This document shows positions 1 through 7,075 of a stretch of DNA of 18,662 nt, piece by piece (positions within the stretch are counted from its first letter, which is position 1; every line of letters starts with the position of its first letter). The notes beneath the pieces were generated by a model. It did not search any database. It was not told the DNA's origin and saw only the letters and a program-made list of their open reading frames with translations. Made by a program: the position numbers and the translations under genes. Source of the stretch: Rhodospirillaceae bacterium UBA6608 (GTDB taxonomy: Bacteria; Pseudomonadota; Alphaproteobacteria; Rhodospirillales_A; Casp-alpha2); assembly GCA_002433335.1 (NCBI GenBank), contig DJHY01000246.1, positions 1,732-20,393 on the forward strand, given 5' to 3'.

Positions 1-42
1 CGTGAAAGGGAGGTGTCCTAGGCCGGGCTAGACGATGGGGAC
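1..42 (-). tRNA. tRNA-Glu (anticodon TTC), 5' half only
   Basis: Reading the minus strand from 42 down to 1 gives the 5' half of a glutamate tRNA. The acceptor strand starts GTCCCCA at 42-36, followed by T8. The D arm is GTCT (33-30) pairing with GGAC (18-15). The anticodon 5' stem is CCTCC (13-9), and the loop CTTTCAC (8-2) has TTC at 6-4. The first base of the 3' anticodon stem (G at 1) can pair with C9. The T arm, acceptor 3' strand and CCA lie beyond the window, so it cannot be told whether the gene is intact. It lies 81 bp after the recJ stop on the same strand. Confidence 0.9.
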
Positions 43-73
43 GCTGTGACCCGTGGCCTGTGAAGGCGCACTA

Positions 74-100
74 GGTATACGCCCCCGAAATTAAAATCAA
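74..100 (-). promoter_or_regulatory. possible promoter of tRNA-Glu
   Basis: On the minus strand a TTGATT (100-95) is followed after 15 nt by TATACC (79-74). The tRNA 5' end is 31 nt beyond the -10. The position suits a stable-RNA promoter in the 81-bp gap between recJ and the tRNA. The spacer is short and the match is only fair, so read-through from recJ is an alternative. No terminator hairpin is visible after recJ, only an A-run on the coding strand. Confidence 0.35.
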
Positions 101-123
101 GGGGACTTTTCAAAGATTTTTTT

Positions 124-1986
124 TCAAGCCGCCGGTTGGGCGTCTTCGATCTGGAATTGTACGGTTGTCCGCCCGTTCCAGCTATTGAAGCGCAACCGCC
201 CGGCAAGGTGGATCGCGCGCCCGTCGTGGTTCAACAGCGCAGACCCCAGATCAGAATCCAACGCGCGGAACGCGATTCCCGAAATCGTGCCCTTCCCGTC
301 TTTGACCACGGAACACTTCACGTGGTTTTCGCCGACACGGTCGGCATAGCTCAGGCGGGCATGCGGCATGACGAATCGCGGTTCCGGGTTGCCCGCGCCG
401 AATGGCCCCAATTGGGCGATTTCCTCGATTAATTCCGGCGTCGCCGCGTCAGGACGCAAGGCTCCGTCCAGATACAATGTCGGCGAGATGCCCCCCGCGG
501 CAACGCTGACTGAAATGCGTTCGTCCAAAAACTCGCGGAAAGCAGCCAGTTTCTCGCGGGCGACTGTGAACCCAGCCGCCATGGCATGCCCGCCGCCCTT
601 GACGATCAATCCAGCCTGACGTGCGGCGATGATCGCAGCCCCCAGATCGACGCCCTTGATCGACCGACCGGACCCGACACCTAGATTCTCGCCGCCCTCG
701 CCGCCAAAGGCGACGACGCAGGCCGGGCGGTTGTATCGCTCCTTCAGGCGCGAGGCGACAATCCCGATGACCCCAGGGTGCCAACCTTCGCCATGGGCCA
801 GAGCGACCGCCCCCATGGCGTTCGGGCTGCCCCCGCCAAGGTCTTCCAACTGTGAGATCGCGCCTTCCAGAACCCCGGCCTCAATCGCCTGACGTTCACG
901 GTTGAAGCCATCCAAGCGCCGGGCAAGGTGCCAGGCTTCGTCTTGGTGTTCGGTCGTCATCAGGCGGTACCCAAGGTCGGATTCGCCGACACGCCCGCCC
1001 GCATTCACCCGAGGCCCCATGACGAACCCCAGGTGATAAGCGGTCGGCATCTCATCCACGCCACCGACGTCAGCCAGCGCCTTGAGCCCTGGATTCCGGC
1101 GCGCCGCCATGACTTTCAAGCCTTGCGTAACCAAAGCCCGGTTAATACCGACCAGCGGCACCACGTCACAAACGGTCCCCAAGGCAACCAGATCGAGCCA
1201 TTGCAGCAAGTCCGGCGTGGGCCGGTTCTTGTACCAGCCGGCTTCGCGCAGGACGCGATTGATCGCGACCACCATCAGAAACGTCACGCCGACGGCCGCC
1301 AATTGCCCGTGTCCTGCCGTCTCGTCCAGGCGATTAGGGTTGATGACGGCCTGCGCTTTGGGTAGTTCGGCCTCTGCCGTGTGGTGATCGATCACGACCA
1401 CATCGATGCCTGCATCTCGCGCCGCGGCCAGGGGCTCGAACGCCAAAGTGCCGCAATCGACCGTGACGACGACCGAGGCCCCTTCCCGATCCTTCAGGCC
1501 CAGGATCGCCGCCGTATTGGGGCCGTAGCCTTCCTTGATTCGGTCTGGAATATGCACGGCGGCACGGCCGCCGACGGCACGGACGAAACGCGCCAGCAAC
1601 GCAGACGAGGTCGCCCCGTCAACGTCGTAGTCGCCGAATATACCGATGCACTCGCCCTGCATGATGGCCCCGGCCAGGCGCTCGGCCCCCGCCCCCATAT
1701 CGAGGAAACGGTCCGGGTCGGGCAGCAAATCTCGGAGAGTAGGCGCCAGGAACCCTGGAACATCTTCGATATCGACGCCGCGCCCCGCCATCACGCGGGC
1801 TGTCAGTTCCGACAGGTCCCAGCGTTGAACCAGGGACTGAACGGCGCGGTTATCGACTGGGCGCTCAAGCCACCGCCGCCCGGTCAACGACCGTTCGACG
1901 CCAAGCACCTGAACCGACTCGGTATTTTCCTGCCGCGGCGTGGCCGCCGCTAAAGAATCAGGATCCGCGAGTGAGCTTGGACACAT
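124..1986 (-). CDS. recJ: single-stranded-DNA-specific exonuclease RecJ
   Basis: RecJ is a cytoplasmic 5'-3' single-strand DNA exonuclease used in RecF-type recombination, mismatch repair and processing of stalled forks. The 620-residue product shows the DHH phosphoesterase motifs in order: DYDVDG at residues 119-124, VDCGT at 176-180 and DHH at 200-202, then VALGTVCDVVPL and GPRVNAGGRVG. The DHHA1 part follows, with GEGWHPGVIGIVASRL, SGRSIKG and GGGHAMAAGF, and then the C-terminal OB-like domain. All metal-binding signatures appear intact. I chose the ATG at 1986 because GAGGGA lies 7 nt upstream; the frame stays open to 2079, but that would overlap glpX by 122 bp. Even so the start lies 29 nt inside glpX, which suggests translational coupling. 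It is the last gene of the alaC-hom-glpX-recJ cluster. The N-terminal 25 residues before VLGVERSLTGRRW look unconserved. Confidence 0.95.
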   Translation of the reverse strand: MCPSSLADPDSLAAATPRQENTESVQVLGVERSLTGRRWLERPVDNRAVQSLVQRWDLSELTARVMAGRGVDIEDVPGFLAPTLRDLLPDPDRFLDMGAGAERLAGAIMQGECIGIFGDYDVDGATSSALLARFVRAVGGRAAVHIPDRIKEGYGPNTAAILGLKDREGASVVVTVDCGTLAFEPLAAARDAGIDVVVIDHHTAEAELPKAQAVINPNRLDETAGHGQLAAVGVTFLMVVAINRVLREAGWYKNRPTPDLLQWLDLVALGTVCDVVPLVGINRALVTQGLKVMAARRNPGLKALADVGGVDEMPTAYHLGFVMGPRVNAGGRVGESDLGYRLMTTEHQDEAWHLARRLDGFNRERQAIEAGVLEGAISQLEDLGGGSPNAMGAVALAHGEGWHPGVIGIVASRLKERYNRPACVVAFGGEGGENLGVGSGRSIKGVDLGAAIIAARQAGLIVKGGGHAMAAGFTVAREKLAAFREFLDERISVSVAAGGISPTLYLDGALRPDAATPELIEEIAQLGPFGAGNPEPRFVMPHARLSYADRVGENHVKCSVVKDGKGTISGIAFRALDSDLGSALLNHDGRAIHLAGRLRFNSWNGRTTVQFQIEDAQPAA

Positions 1987-2935
1987 GATGGTGTCCCTCG
2001 ATATAGCGCAAGGTGCGCGTTTTGGAGCGCACGACCAAGGAATGCGTAACGGCCATGCCGCCTGGCATGAACTGTACACCAGCCAGCATCGGGCCTGTGG
2101 TCACACCAGTCGCGGCGAAGGTAACGTTACCCGACGCCATATCCATCAGGTCGTATTTACATGCGGGGTCTTCGACCCCGGCTTTGCGCAGGCGCTGAAA
2201 TTCGTCATCATTCCTGACGATCAATCGGCCCTGCATCTGCCCCCCCATGCCGCGAAGGGCGGCCGCGGCGAGAACGCCCTGCGTCGCGCGACCGCTTCCA
2301 AGGAAGATATCAACCCCAGACCCGGCAAGCGCGGGCGCCACGGCGCCGGACACATCTCCGTCGAGAATCAGTCGAATTCGTGCCCCGGCCTCGCGCACCT
2401 TGGCCACCAATTGCGCGTGGCGCGGTCGGTCGAGCATGCAAACCACGAGGTCGGAAATTTTGACCTTCTTGGCTTTCGCCAAGGCTTTCAGGTTTTCCGC
2501 CGGCTCGGCATCCAGATCGACCACCCCTTCCGGCAGGTCGGGGCCAACGGCGATCTTTTCCATGTAGACGTTCGGCACACAGAGGAACCCGCCGTCTTCG
2601 GCCAGCGCGATGGCCGACAACGCGTTGTAGCCGCCACGTGCGATGATCGACTTGCCCTCAAGCGCCAGAACCGCGACATCCGCCTTGGGCGCGCCACCGG
2701 TACCCAGCTTCTGCCCGGTAAACAGGTCTTCGACCTCGCCGCTTTCGCCTTCGCCCATGCGGACGGTGCCGTCCACCATCAGGGTGTCCAAGCGGTCCAT
2801 CATGGCTTTGACGGCGGCTTCATCGGCGGCGCGTTCGTCGCCGCCCCCCAGATAGGCCATGGCCGCAACGGCGGCAGCCTCGGTCACGCGCACGGCCTCC
2901 AGGGCCAGATTGCGATCTGTCACGGCATCATTCAC
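1958..2935 (-). CDS. glpX: GlpX-family (class II fructose-bisphosphatase-like) protein with altered active site
   Basis: The 325-residue product matches GlpX over its whole length: VRVTEAAA near the start, DGTVRMGEGE at 55-64, VYMEKIAVGP, LDRPRH, DGDVSGA, LRGMGGQMQGRL and SGNVTFAATGVTTG. GlpX normally hydrolyses fructose-1,6-bisphosphate in gluconeogenesis using divalent metal. Compared with E. coli GlpX as I remember it, several key positions differ: Lys29 is Glu34, Asp61 is Gly66, the metal ligand Asp85 is Leu90, Thr90 is Lys95 and the ligand Glu213 is Gln219. Asp33 (D38), Glu57 (E62) and Glu88 (E93) remain. The reading frame is clean, so this is divergence, not a frameshift. The start is GTG at 2935, with GAGGA 7 nt upstream; no in-frame ATG is nearby. 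The gene sits 33 bp after hom and overlaps recJ. Family membership is secure; phosphatase activity is doubtful. Confidence 0.88.
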   Translation of the reverse strand: MNDAVTDRNLALEAVRVTEAAAVAAMAYLGGGDERAADEAAVKAMMDRLDTLMVDGTVRMGEGESGEVEDLFTGQKLGTGGAPKADVAVLALEGKSIIARGGYNALSAIALAEDGGFLCVPNVYMEKIAVGPDLPEGVVDLDAEPAENLKALAKAKKVKISDLVVCMLDRPRHAQLVAKVREAGARIRLILDGDVSGAVAPALAGSGVDIFLGSGRATQGVLAAAALRGMGGQMQGRLIVRNDDEFQRLRKAGVEDPACKYDLMDMASGNVTFAATGVTTGPMLAGVQFMPGGMAVTHSLVVRSKTRTLRYIEGHHHVSKLTRGS

Positions 2936-2968
2936 AGACGGATCCTCGCCTTTTTGGTTCAGGTCGAC

Positions 2969-4261
2969 CTAAAGATTCTCGATCCGGATGATACGCGGGG
3001 TCATGACCACGGCGTCAAGGGCCCCGATGGCCGCGATCGCCTGAGTCATGTCAGATTCAAGGGTATCATGGGTTGTCATGACCACCGGAACGGGTTCGCC
3101 CGGGTCCCTGGTCCGCTGAATAATCGATTCCATCGACACATTATGCTGTCCCAGGGCCTGGGCGATTCCCCCAAACACCCCCGGCCGGTCGACGACGTCG
3201 AAGCGTAGATAATAGCACCCACGGTGCCCAGCCATCGGCATCGGGCGTGGCGGCGACAGGTCCGCCGTCGGCCGTGCAAACGCCGGAACCATGTTGCCGC
3301 GCGCGATATCGATGATATCGGCGACAACGGCGGAAGCCGTCGGCCCGGCCCCAGCACCCCGGCCCTGCATCAACACTTGGTCGACGAAATCACCTTCCGC
3401 AACCACGGCATTGAACACGCCGTCCACATGATTGATCGGCGCATCGAGCGGCACCATACACGGGTGCACGCGCTGCTCGATACCGGCGTCCGTCTCGGTC
3501 GCGATACCCAACAACTTGATGCCAAAGCCCAATTCCTGCGCGAACGATAGATCGACCGGCGAAATATGGCGGATGCCTTCGACATGGACAGAAGCGAAGT
3601 CGACCCGTGTCCCGAACGCCAACGCCGCCAGGATCGACAGCTTGTGCGCGGCATCGATCCCATCGATATCGAAACTTGGATCGGCTTCGGCATAGCCTTC
3701 GGCCTGGGCCTCGGCCAGCACATCGTCGAATTCGCGCCCGGTGTCGCGCATTTCGCTGAGGATATAGTTACAGGTGCCATTCAGGATGCCGTAGACGCGG
3801 GAAATCCCGTTGGCGGCCAACCCTTCGCGCAGCCCCTTCAGGATCGGGATCCCGCCGGCGACCGCGGCTTCGAAGCCAAGTCCGACCCCCGCTTTTTCGG
3901 CGGCGGCAGCGATGGGCGTGCCATGGTGCGCGATCAACGCCTTGTTGGCAGTCACGACATGCTTGCCGTTCTTCAGCGCCTTCTCGCACAGCGAGCGCGC
4001 CACACCTTCGGCCCCGCCAATCAATTCGACGACGACATCGACGTCGGGATCGGACGCCAGATCGAGCGTATCATCCACCCATTTGACGCCAGACAGATCG
4101 ACACCGCGATCCTTGGAGCGGTCCCGCGCCGACACGGCCACAACCTCAATCCCACGGCCTGCACGGCGTGCGATCTCGTCTTTATGCGTTTCAAGAACTT
4201 GAACCGTACCGGCGCCGACAGTGCCCAGCCCGGCGATACCTACGCGCAGAGAATCAACCAT
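2969..4261 (-). CDS. hom: homoserine dehydrogenase
   Basis: The enzyme reduces aspartate semialdehyde to homoserine with NAD(P)H, the branch point leading to threonine, methionine and isoleucine. The 430-residue product has a Rossmann motif GLGTVGAGTV at 11-20, then VVTANKALIAHHG, AAVAGGIPILKGLREGLA and ILNGTCNYILSEM. The family signature follows around DPSFDIDGIDAAHKLSILAALAFG, with its catalytic Asp and Lys. Residues 346-430 form a C-terminal ACT domain (HRGCYYLRFDVVDRPG), the usual site of threonine feedback. Length and layout are normal for the monofunctional proteobacterial enzyme. Its ATG overlaps the TAA of alaC in a TAATG junction, so the two are very likely translated from one mRNA. 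Confidence 0.96.
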   Translation of the reverse strand: MVDSLRVGIAGLGTVGAGTVQVLETHKDEIARRAGRGIEVVAVSARDRSKDRGVDLSGVKWVDDTLDLASDPDVDVVVELIGGAEGVARSLCEKALKNGKHVVTANKALIAHHGTPIAAAAEKAGVGLGFEAAVAGGIPILKGLREGLAANGISRVYGILNGTCNYILSEMRDTGREFDDVLAEAQAEGYAEADPSFDIDGIDAAHKLSILAALAFGTRVDFASVHVEGIRHISPVDLSFAQELGFGIKLLGIATETDAGIEQRVHPCMVPLDAPINHVDGVFNAVVAEGDFVDQVLMQGRGAGAGPTASAVVADIIDIARGNMVPAFARPTADLSPPRPMPMAGHRGCYYLRFDVVDRPGVFGGIAQALGQHNVSMESIIQRTRDPGEPVPVVMTTHDTLESDMTQAIAAIGALDAVVMTPRIIRIENL

Positions 4262-5487
4262 TATCCCAGCGCCTGCCGGCCCGATTCCGTATTGTCCAGA
4301 TTACCGGCGCGATACCGGGTCAGGAACGACTTGATGGCCCGAAGCGCCTGACGCGTGCGGTGAACGTTCTCGACCACGGCGATACGCACATAGCCGTCGC
4401 CGTGTTCACCGAAGCCGACGCCGGGGGCGACCGCCACCTGGGCTTCCGACAGCAGCAGCTTGGAGAATTCAAGCGAGCCGAGATGCGCCATGTCTTCCGG
4501 GATCGGCGCCCAGGCGAACATGGTCGCCGCCGGCGCGGGAACGTCCCAGCCTGCCGAAGCAAGGCCGGAGATCAGCACGTCGCGCCGCTCCTTGTAGATC
4601 GACCGCATTTCATCGACGCAATCCTGCGGACCGTTCAGGGCCGCCGCGGCCGCAACCTGAATCGGGGTGAAGGCGCCGTAATCCAGATAGGATTTGACCC
4701 GCGCCAAGGCCGCGATCAGGTCGCGATTACCGGCGGCGAAGCCGATGCGCCAGCCCGGCATGGAATAGGTCTTGCTCATGGACGTGAATTCCACGGCAAT
4801 GTCCCAGGCCTTTTGAATCTGCAGAATGGACGGCGGCGGGTTGCCGTCGAAATAGACCTCGGAATAGGCCAGGTCCGACAGAATGTAGATGCCGTGGAAA
4901 CGGCAGAAATCGACGACCTGTTCATAGAACGCCAAGTCGCAGAGCTCCGCCGTCGGGTTGTTGGGGTAATTGAGGACGATCGCCGTCGGCTTCGGCACGC
5001 TGTGCTGCACCGCGCGCTCAAGGGCCTTGAAGAACTCCTCGTCCGGTTTGACCGGAATGTTACGTACGGCGGCGCCGTTGATGATGAAGCCGAACTGGTG
5101 AATGGGATAGCTCGGGTTCGGCACCAGGATCACGTCGCCGGGGCTGGTGATGGCGGCCGACAGGTTGGCCAGGCCTTCCTTCGAGCCCAGGGTCACGATG
5201 GCTTCGTGCTCCGGATCGACGGTCACATTGAAGCGACGCTCGTAGTAATTGGACAGCGCCTTGCGCAACCCCGGAATCCCGCGCGAATTCGAATAACGGT
5301 GGGTCTTCGGGTCCTGCACCGTCTCGACCAGCTTTTCGACGATATGCGCCGGCGTCGGCAGATCGGGGTTACCCATGCCAAAATCGATGATGTCCTCTCC
5401 GGCGGCGCGAGCTCGGGCCTTCATCGCGTTGACTTCAGCGAAGACATAAGGCGGCAAACGTCGGATACGGTGGAATTCCTGTTTCAT
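4261..5487 (-). CDS. alaC: PLP-dependent aminotransferase, AlaC type
   Basis: This 408-residue class I/II aminotransferase resembles E. coli AlaC (glutamate-pyruvate transaminase) along its length: RIRRLPPYVF at the start, GEDIIDFGMGNPD, HRYSNSRGIPGLR, VTLGSKEGLA, VPNPSYPIH and GSLEFSKLLLSEAQVAVAPG. The PLP lysine is K239 in SMSKTYSMPGWRIGF. N177 in NYPNNPTA, D205 and Y208 in SDLAYSE, and R247 occupy the usual cofactor and carboxylate-binding places. Such proteins next to hom are often labelled LL-diaminopimelate or aspartate aminotransferases; alanine synthesis is the better guess on sequence, and the substrate is unproven. The ATG at 5487 has only a weak GAAG ahead of it. It is the first gene of the four-gene cluster. 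Confidence 0.92.
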   Translation of the reverse strand: MKQEFHRIRRLPPYVFAEVNAMKARARAAGEDIIDFGMGNPDLPTPAHIVEKLVETVQDPKTHRYSNSRGIPGLRKALSNYYERRFNVTVDPEHEAIVTLGSKEGLANLSAAITSPGDVILVPNPSYPIHQFGFIINGAAVRNIPVKPDEEFFKALERAVQHSVPKPTAIVLNYPNNPTAELCDLAFYEQVVDFCRFHGIYILSDLAYSEVYFDGNPPPSILQIQKAWDIAVEFTSMSKTYSMPGWRIGFAAGNRDLIAALARVKSYLDYGAFTPIQVAAAAALNGPQDCVDEMRSIYKERRDVLISGLASAGWDVPAPAATMFAWAPIPEDMAHLGSLEFSKLLLSEAQVAVAPGVGFGEHGDGYVRIAVVENVHRTRQALRAIKSFLTRYRAGNLDNTESGRQALG

Positions 5488-5512
5488 CGTGGCTTCTTCA
5501 TTGTGCCGAGAA

Positions 5513-5573
5513 CAAAATAAAAATGGGAATGGGCCCGGCCTGGGCAGTCGGCATCATGCTCACCCAGGGGGCC
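5513..5573 (-). terminator. possible rho-independent terminator after the OmpA-like lipoprotein gene
   Basis: On the minus strand, after the stop at 5607, the arm at 5573-5563 (GGCCCCCTGGG) can pair with 5544-5532 (CCCAGG, a 2-nt bulge, then GGGCC). The loop is about 18 nt. A T-rich run, ATTTTTATTTTG, follows at 5524-5512. The stem is imperfect and the loop long, so efficiency is uncertain. It also overlaps the only space available for an alaC promoter (5488-5606), in which I find no convincing -35/-10 pair. Confidence 0.4.
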
Positions 5574-5606
5574 TCAAACACGGGCAAACCTTTAGCTGGA
5601 AAAGGC

Positions 5607-6746
5607 TTAGCGCGTCAAAAAGATTTCCGCGCGGCGGTTTCCGGCTTCCCCGTTGGGCATGACCTCAAGATAGACCGGCTGCGAGTCGGCCAGGGCCGCG
5701 GTCACGACCGTGGCGCGCTTGGCGCCCCGCCGGACCAGCTCGCTGGCGACGGCCTTGGCCCGCTGCGCCGACATCCGATAGTTCACCAAACGGTGCTTTT
5801 CCGGGCTCAGGTTGCGGGTCCGGGACGACGAATGCCCCACTACGTGAAGCGTCCCGCCCTGCTCTCTCTGCAAGGCTACGACCTGCGACAGGATCTGACG
5901 ATCCCGCGCCGACAGCTTGGACGAACCGTTCGGGAAGACGATGGTCGCGATCCGCGTCGCCCCCGGGGGCAGCGGCTGCGATTGAGCGACACCACCGACA
6001 GAGGCCGATTCCATGACTGTGGCCGGGAGCTGCGCGCCCGAGGAATCGACAATACCGTCACCGGAAATCACGATGGTTTCGCCCACGCCGACACCGGACG
6101 GAAGGCCGGTCGGACGAACGAATTTCGGCTGCTCACCCGCAGCGGCAAGGATTTCAGCCAGCTGCTTCTGCATACGGTTCTGCAAATCGGCGAACTCGGC
6201 TTCCTGTTCGGCCCGGGTCGGGATCGAGAACTGCGGCACGCCGGGGACCGTCGCCGCCGGTTGATCTTCTTCCTTCGGCTGCGTCAGCTTGGGCGCGGTC
6301 GACGCCATCATATCGGCCGGCTTGGGCGCTTCGGCCATGGTCTTGGCCGGGCCGGTCGCGGGCTGAGCCATCGGGCTCGGCGCGGGCGGAGCGGCGGGCG
6401 CCGCGGCACGGACCGGATCGACAGCCGAGCTTTGATCCTGACGCGTGATCGCAGGCGCATAGCGCGGACGCTCCGGATCGGCGGCAAGGCCGAGGTTCCG
6501 GTTGTCACGCTGCTTATCGACGTCGGAAAGTTTGGGATAGGACTGCTGGGTCTGTTCGGTCCCTGCGGCTGCGGCGACCTGCTGTTCGCGGGCGCGGCGC
6601 GCCTCTTCCTCGGGATCGCCCGATTTGTCGCTGGAGAACAGATCAACCGTGCTTTTGTACCATTCCGCGGGGTTGACGGCGTCGGGCACCGACGAACACC
6701 CCGTCAGCGCGACCGCCATCACCAAGGCCGCCGGAACATAACGCAT
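5607..6746 (-). CDS. lipoprotein with C-terminal OmpA-like domain
   Basis: The 379-residue product starts with a lipoprotein signal, MRYVPAALVMAVALTGC, with lipobox L14-T15-G16-C17, so it should be anchored to a membrane facing the periplasm. A long Ala/Pro-rich, disordered-looking middle follows. It contains a short helical stretch (AEQEAEFADLQNRMQKQLAE) that could form a coiled coil. Residues 266-379 form an OmpA-like fold: IVFPNGSSKLSARDRQIL, VVGHSSSRTRNL, RMSAQRAKAVASEL and a final GEAGNRRAEIFL. In peptidoglycan-binding members the GHTD-type Asp contacts diaminopimelate; here the segment is GHSSS, while the NRR arginine remains. I chose the ATG at 6746 because the signal peptide begins there. 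The frame is open to 6815, but that would add an implausible 23-residue n-region. The role is probably structural in the envelope; the exact function is unknown. Confidence 0.85.
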   Translation of the reverse strand: MRYVPAALVMAVALTGCSSVPDAVNPAEWYKSTVDLFSSDKSGDPEEEARRAREQQVAAAAGTEQTQQSYPKLSDVDKQRDNRNLGLAADPERPRYAPAITRQDQSSAVDPVRAAAPAAPPAPSPMAQPATGPAKTMAEAPKPADMMASTAPKLTQPKEEDQPAATVPGVPQFSIPTRAEQEAEFADLQNRMQKQLAEILAAAGEQPKFVRPTGLPSGVGVGETIVISGDGIVDSSGAQLPATVMESASVGGVAQSQPLPPGATRIATIVFPNGSSKLSARDRQILSQVVALQREQGGTLHVVGHSSSRTRNLSPEKHRLVNYRMSAQRAKAVASELVRRGAKRATVVTAALADSQPVYLEVMPNGEAGNRRAEIFLTR

Positions 6747-7075
6747 AGCCCCACCGATTCGGATTACGGAAAACACCCCCTGATACTCGCCCATGTGCCG
6801 CATAGCTCCCTTCATCTTAAATTCCCCTGCCCGGGAATCGTCCTATGACCCTGGCGCACCGCCTTGAATTCCCAGGAATGGCGGGCTACAAAAACCCGAC
6901 CGTTCGACGGATGCGCATCCTAACCGCCCCAGGCCCAGGACGACGCTGTCTTAGCCCATACCGCAACGCAGAAGGACAGGCAAAGCCAGCACCTTCGCAA
7001 TCCGGTAACATATTTTGTCGCAATCTCCTAGTCGGACCAGCAAACTCCTGATCGGAGCAAGGAACCGAGCGACAG
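6747..7075. promoter_or_regulatory. divergent intergenic region between the OmpA-like lipoprotein gene and phaC
   Basis: These 329 bp hold no credible gene. A 68-codon frame at 6845-7051 has no ribosome-binding site and a random-looking composition. The stretch contains two dyads sharing the half-site ATTCC: ATTCCC-N6-GGGAAT at 6821-6838 and ATTCC-N2-GGAAT at 6868-6879. An AT-rich patch with TATTTT at 7011-7016 could be a -10 for phaC, but no good -35 is seen. The phaC ribosome-binding site AAGGAA is at 7059-7064, 11 nt before the ATG. It must hold the promoters of both divergent genes. Confidence 0.5.
6821..6879. repeat. pair of ATTCC/GGAAT inverted repeats, possible operator
   Basis: Two inverted repeats with the same half-site lie close together: ATTCCC at 6821-6826 against GGGAAT at 6833-6838, and ATTCC at 6868-6872 against GGAAT at 6875-6879. 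Their left ends are 47 bp apart, and both lie in the divergent promoter region of the lipoprotein gene and phaC. The second contains an EcoRI-like GAATTC, so chance is possible. No known regulator motif is recognised. Confidence 0.3.

Noticed and set aside
1940..3208. A long plus-strand frame opposite glpX
   Set aside because: It is antisense to glpX and spans the glpX-hom junction. It has no family match, and its His/Gly/Arg-rich composition is typical of antisense frames in high-GC DNA.
4168..5520. A 450-codon plus-strand frame opposite alaC
   Set aside because: It is fully covered by the clear AlaC-type aminotransferase on the minus strand and has no motifs of its own.
5523..6848. A 441-codon plus-strand frame opposite the OmpA-like lipoprotein gene
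   Set aside because: Its composition is Arg/Gly/His-rich with no recognisable motif and no ribosome-binding site. The minus strand has a lipobox and an OmpA domain, so this is a GC-driven antisense shadow.
6845..7051. A 68-codon frame in the lipoprotein-phaC intergenic region
   Set aside because: It has no Shine-Dalgarno sequence, Pro/Arg-rich random composition, and overlaps likely promoter elements.
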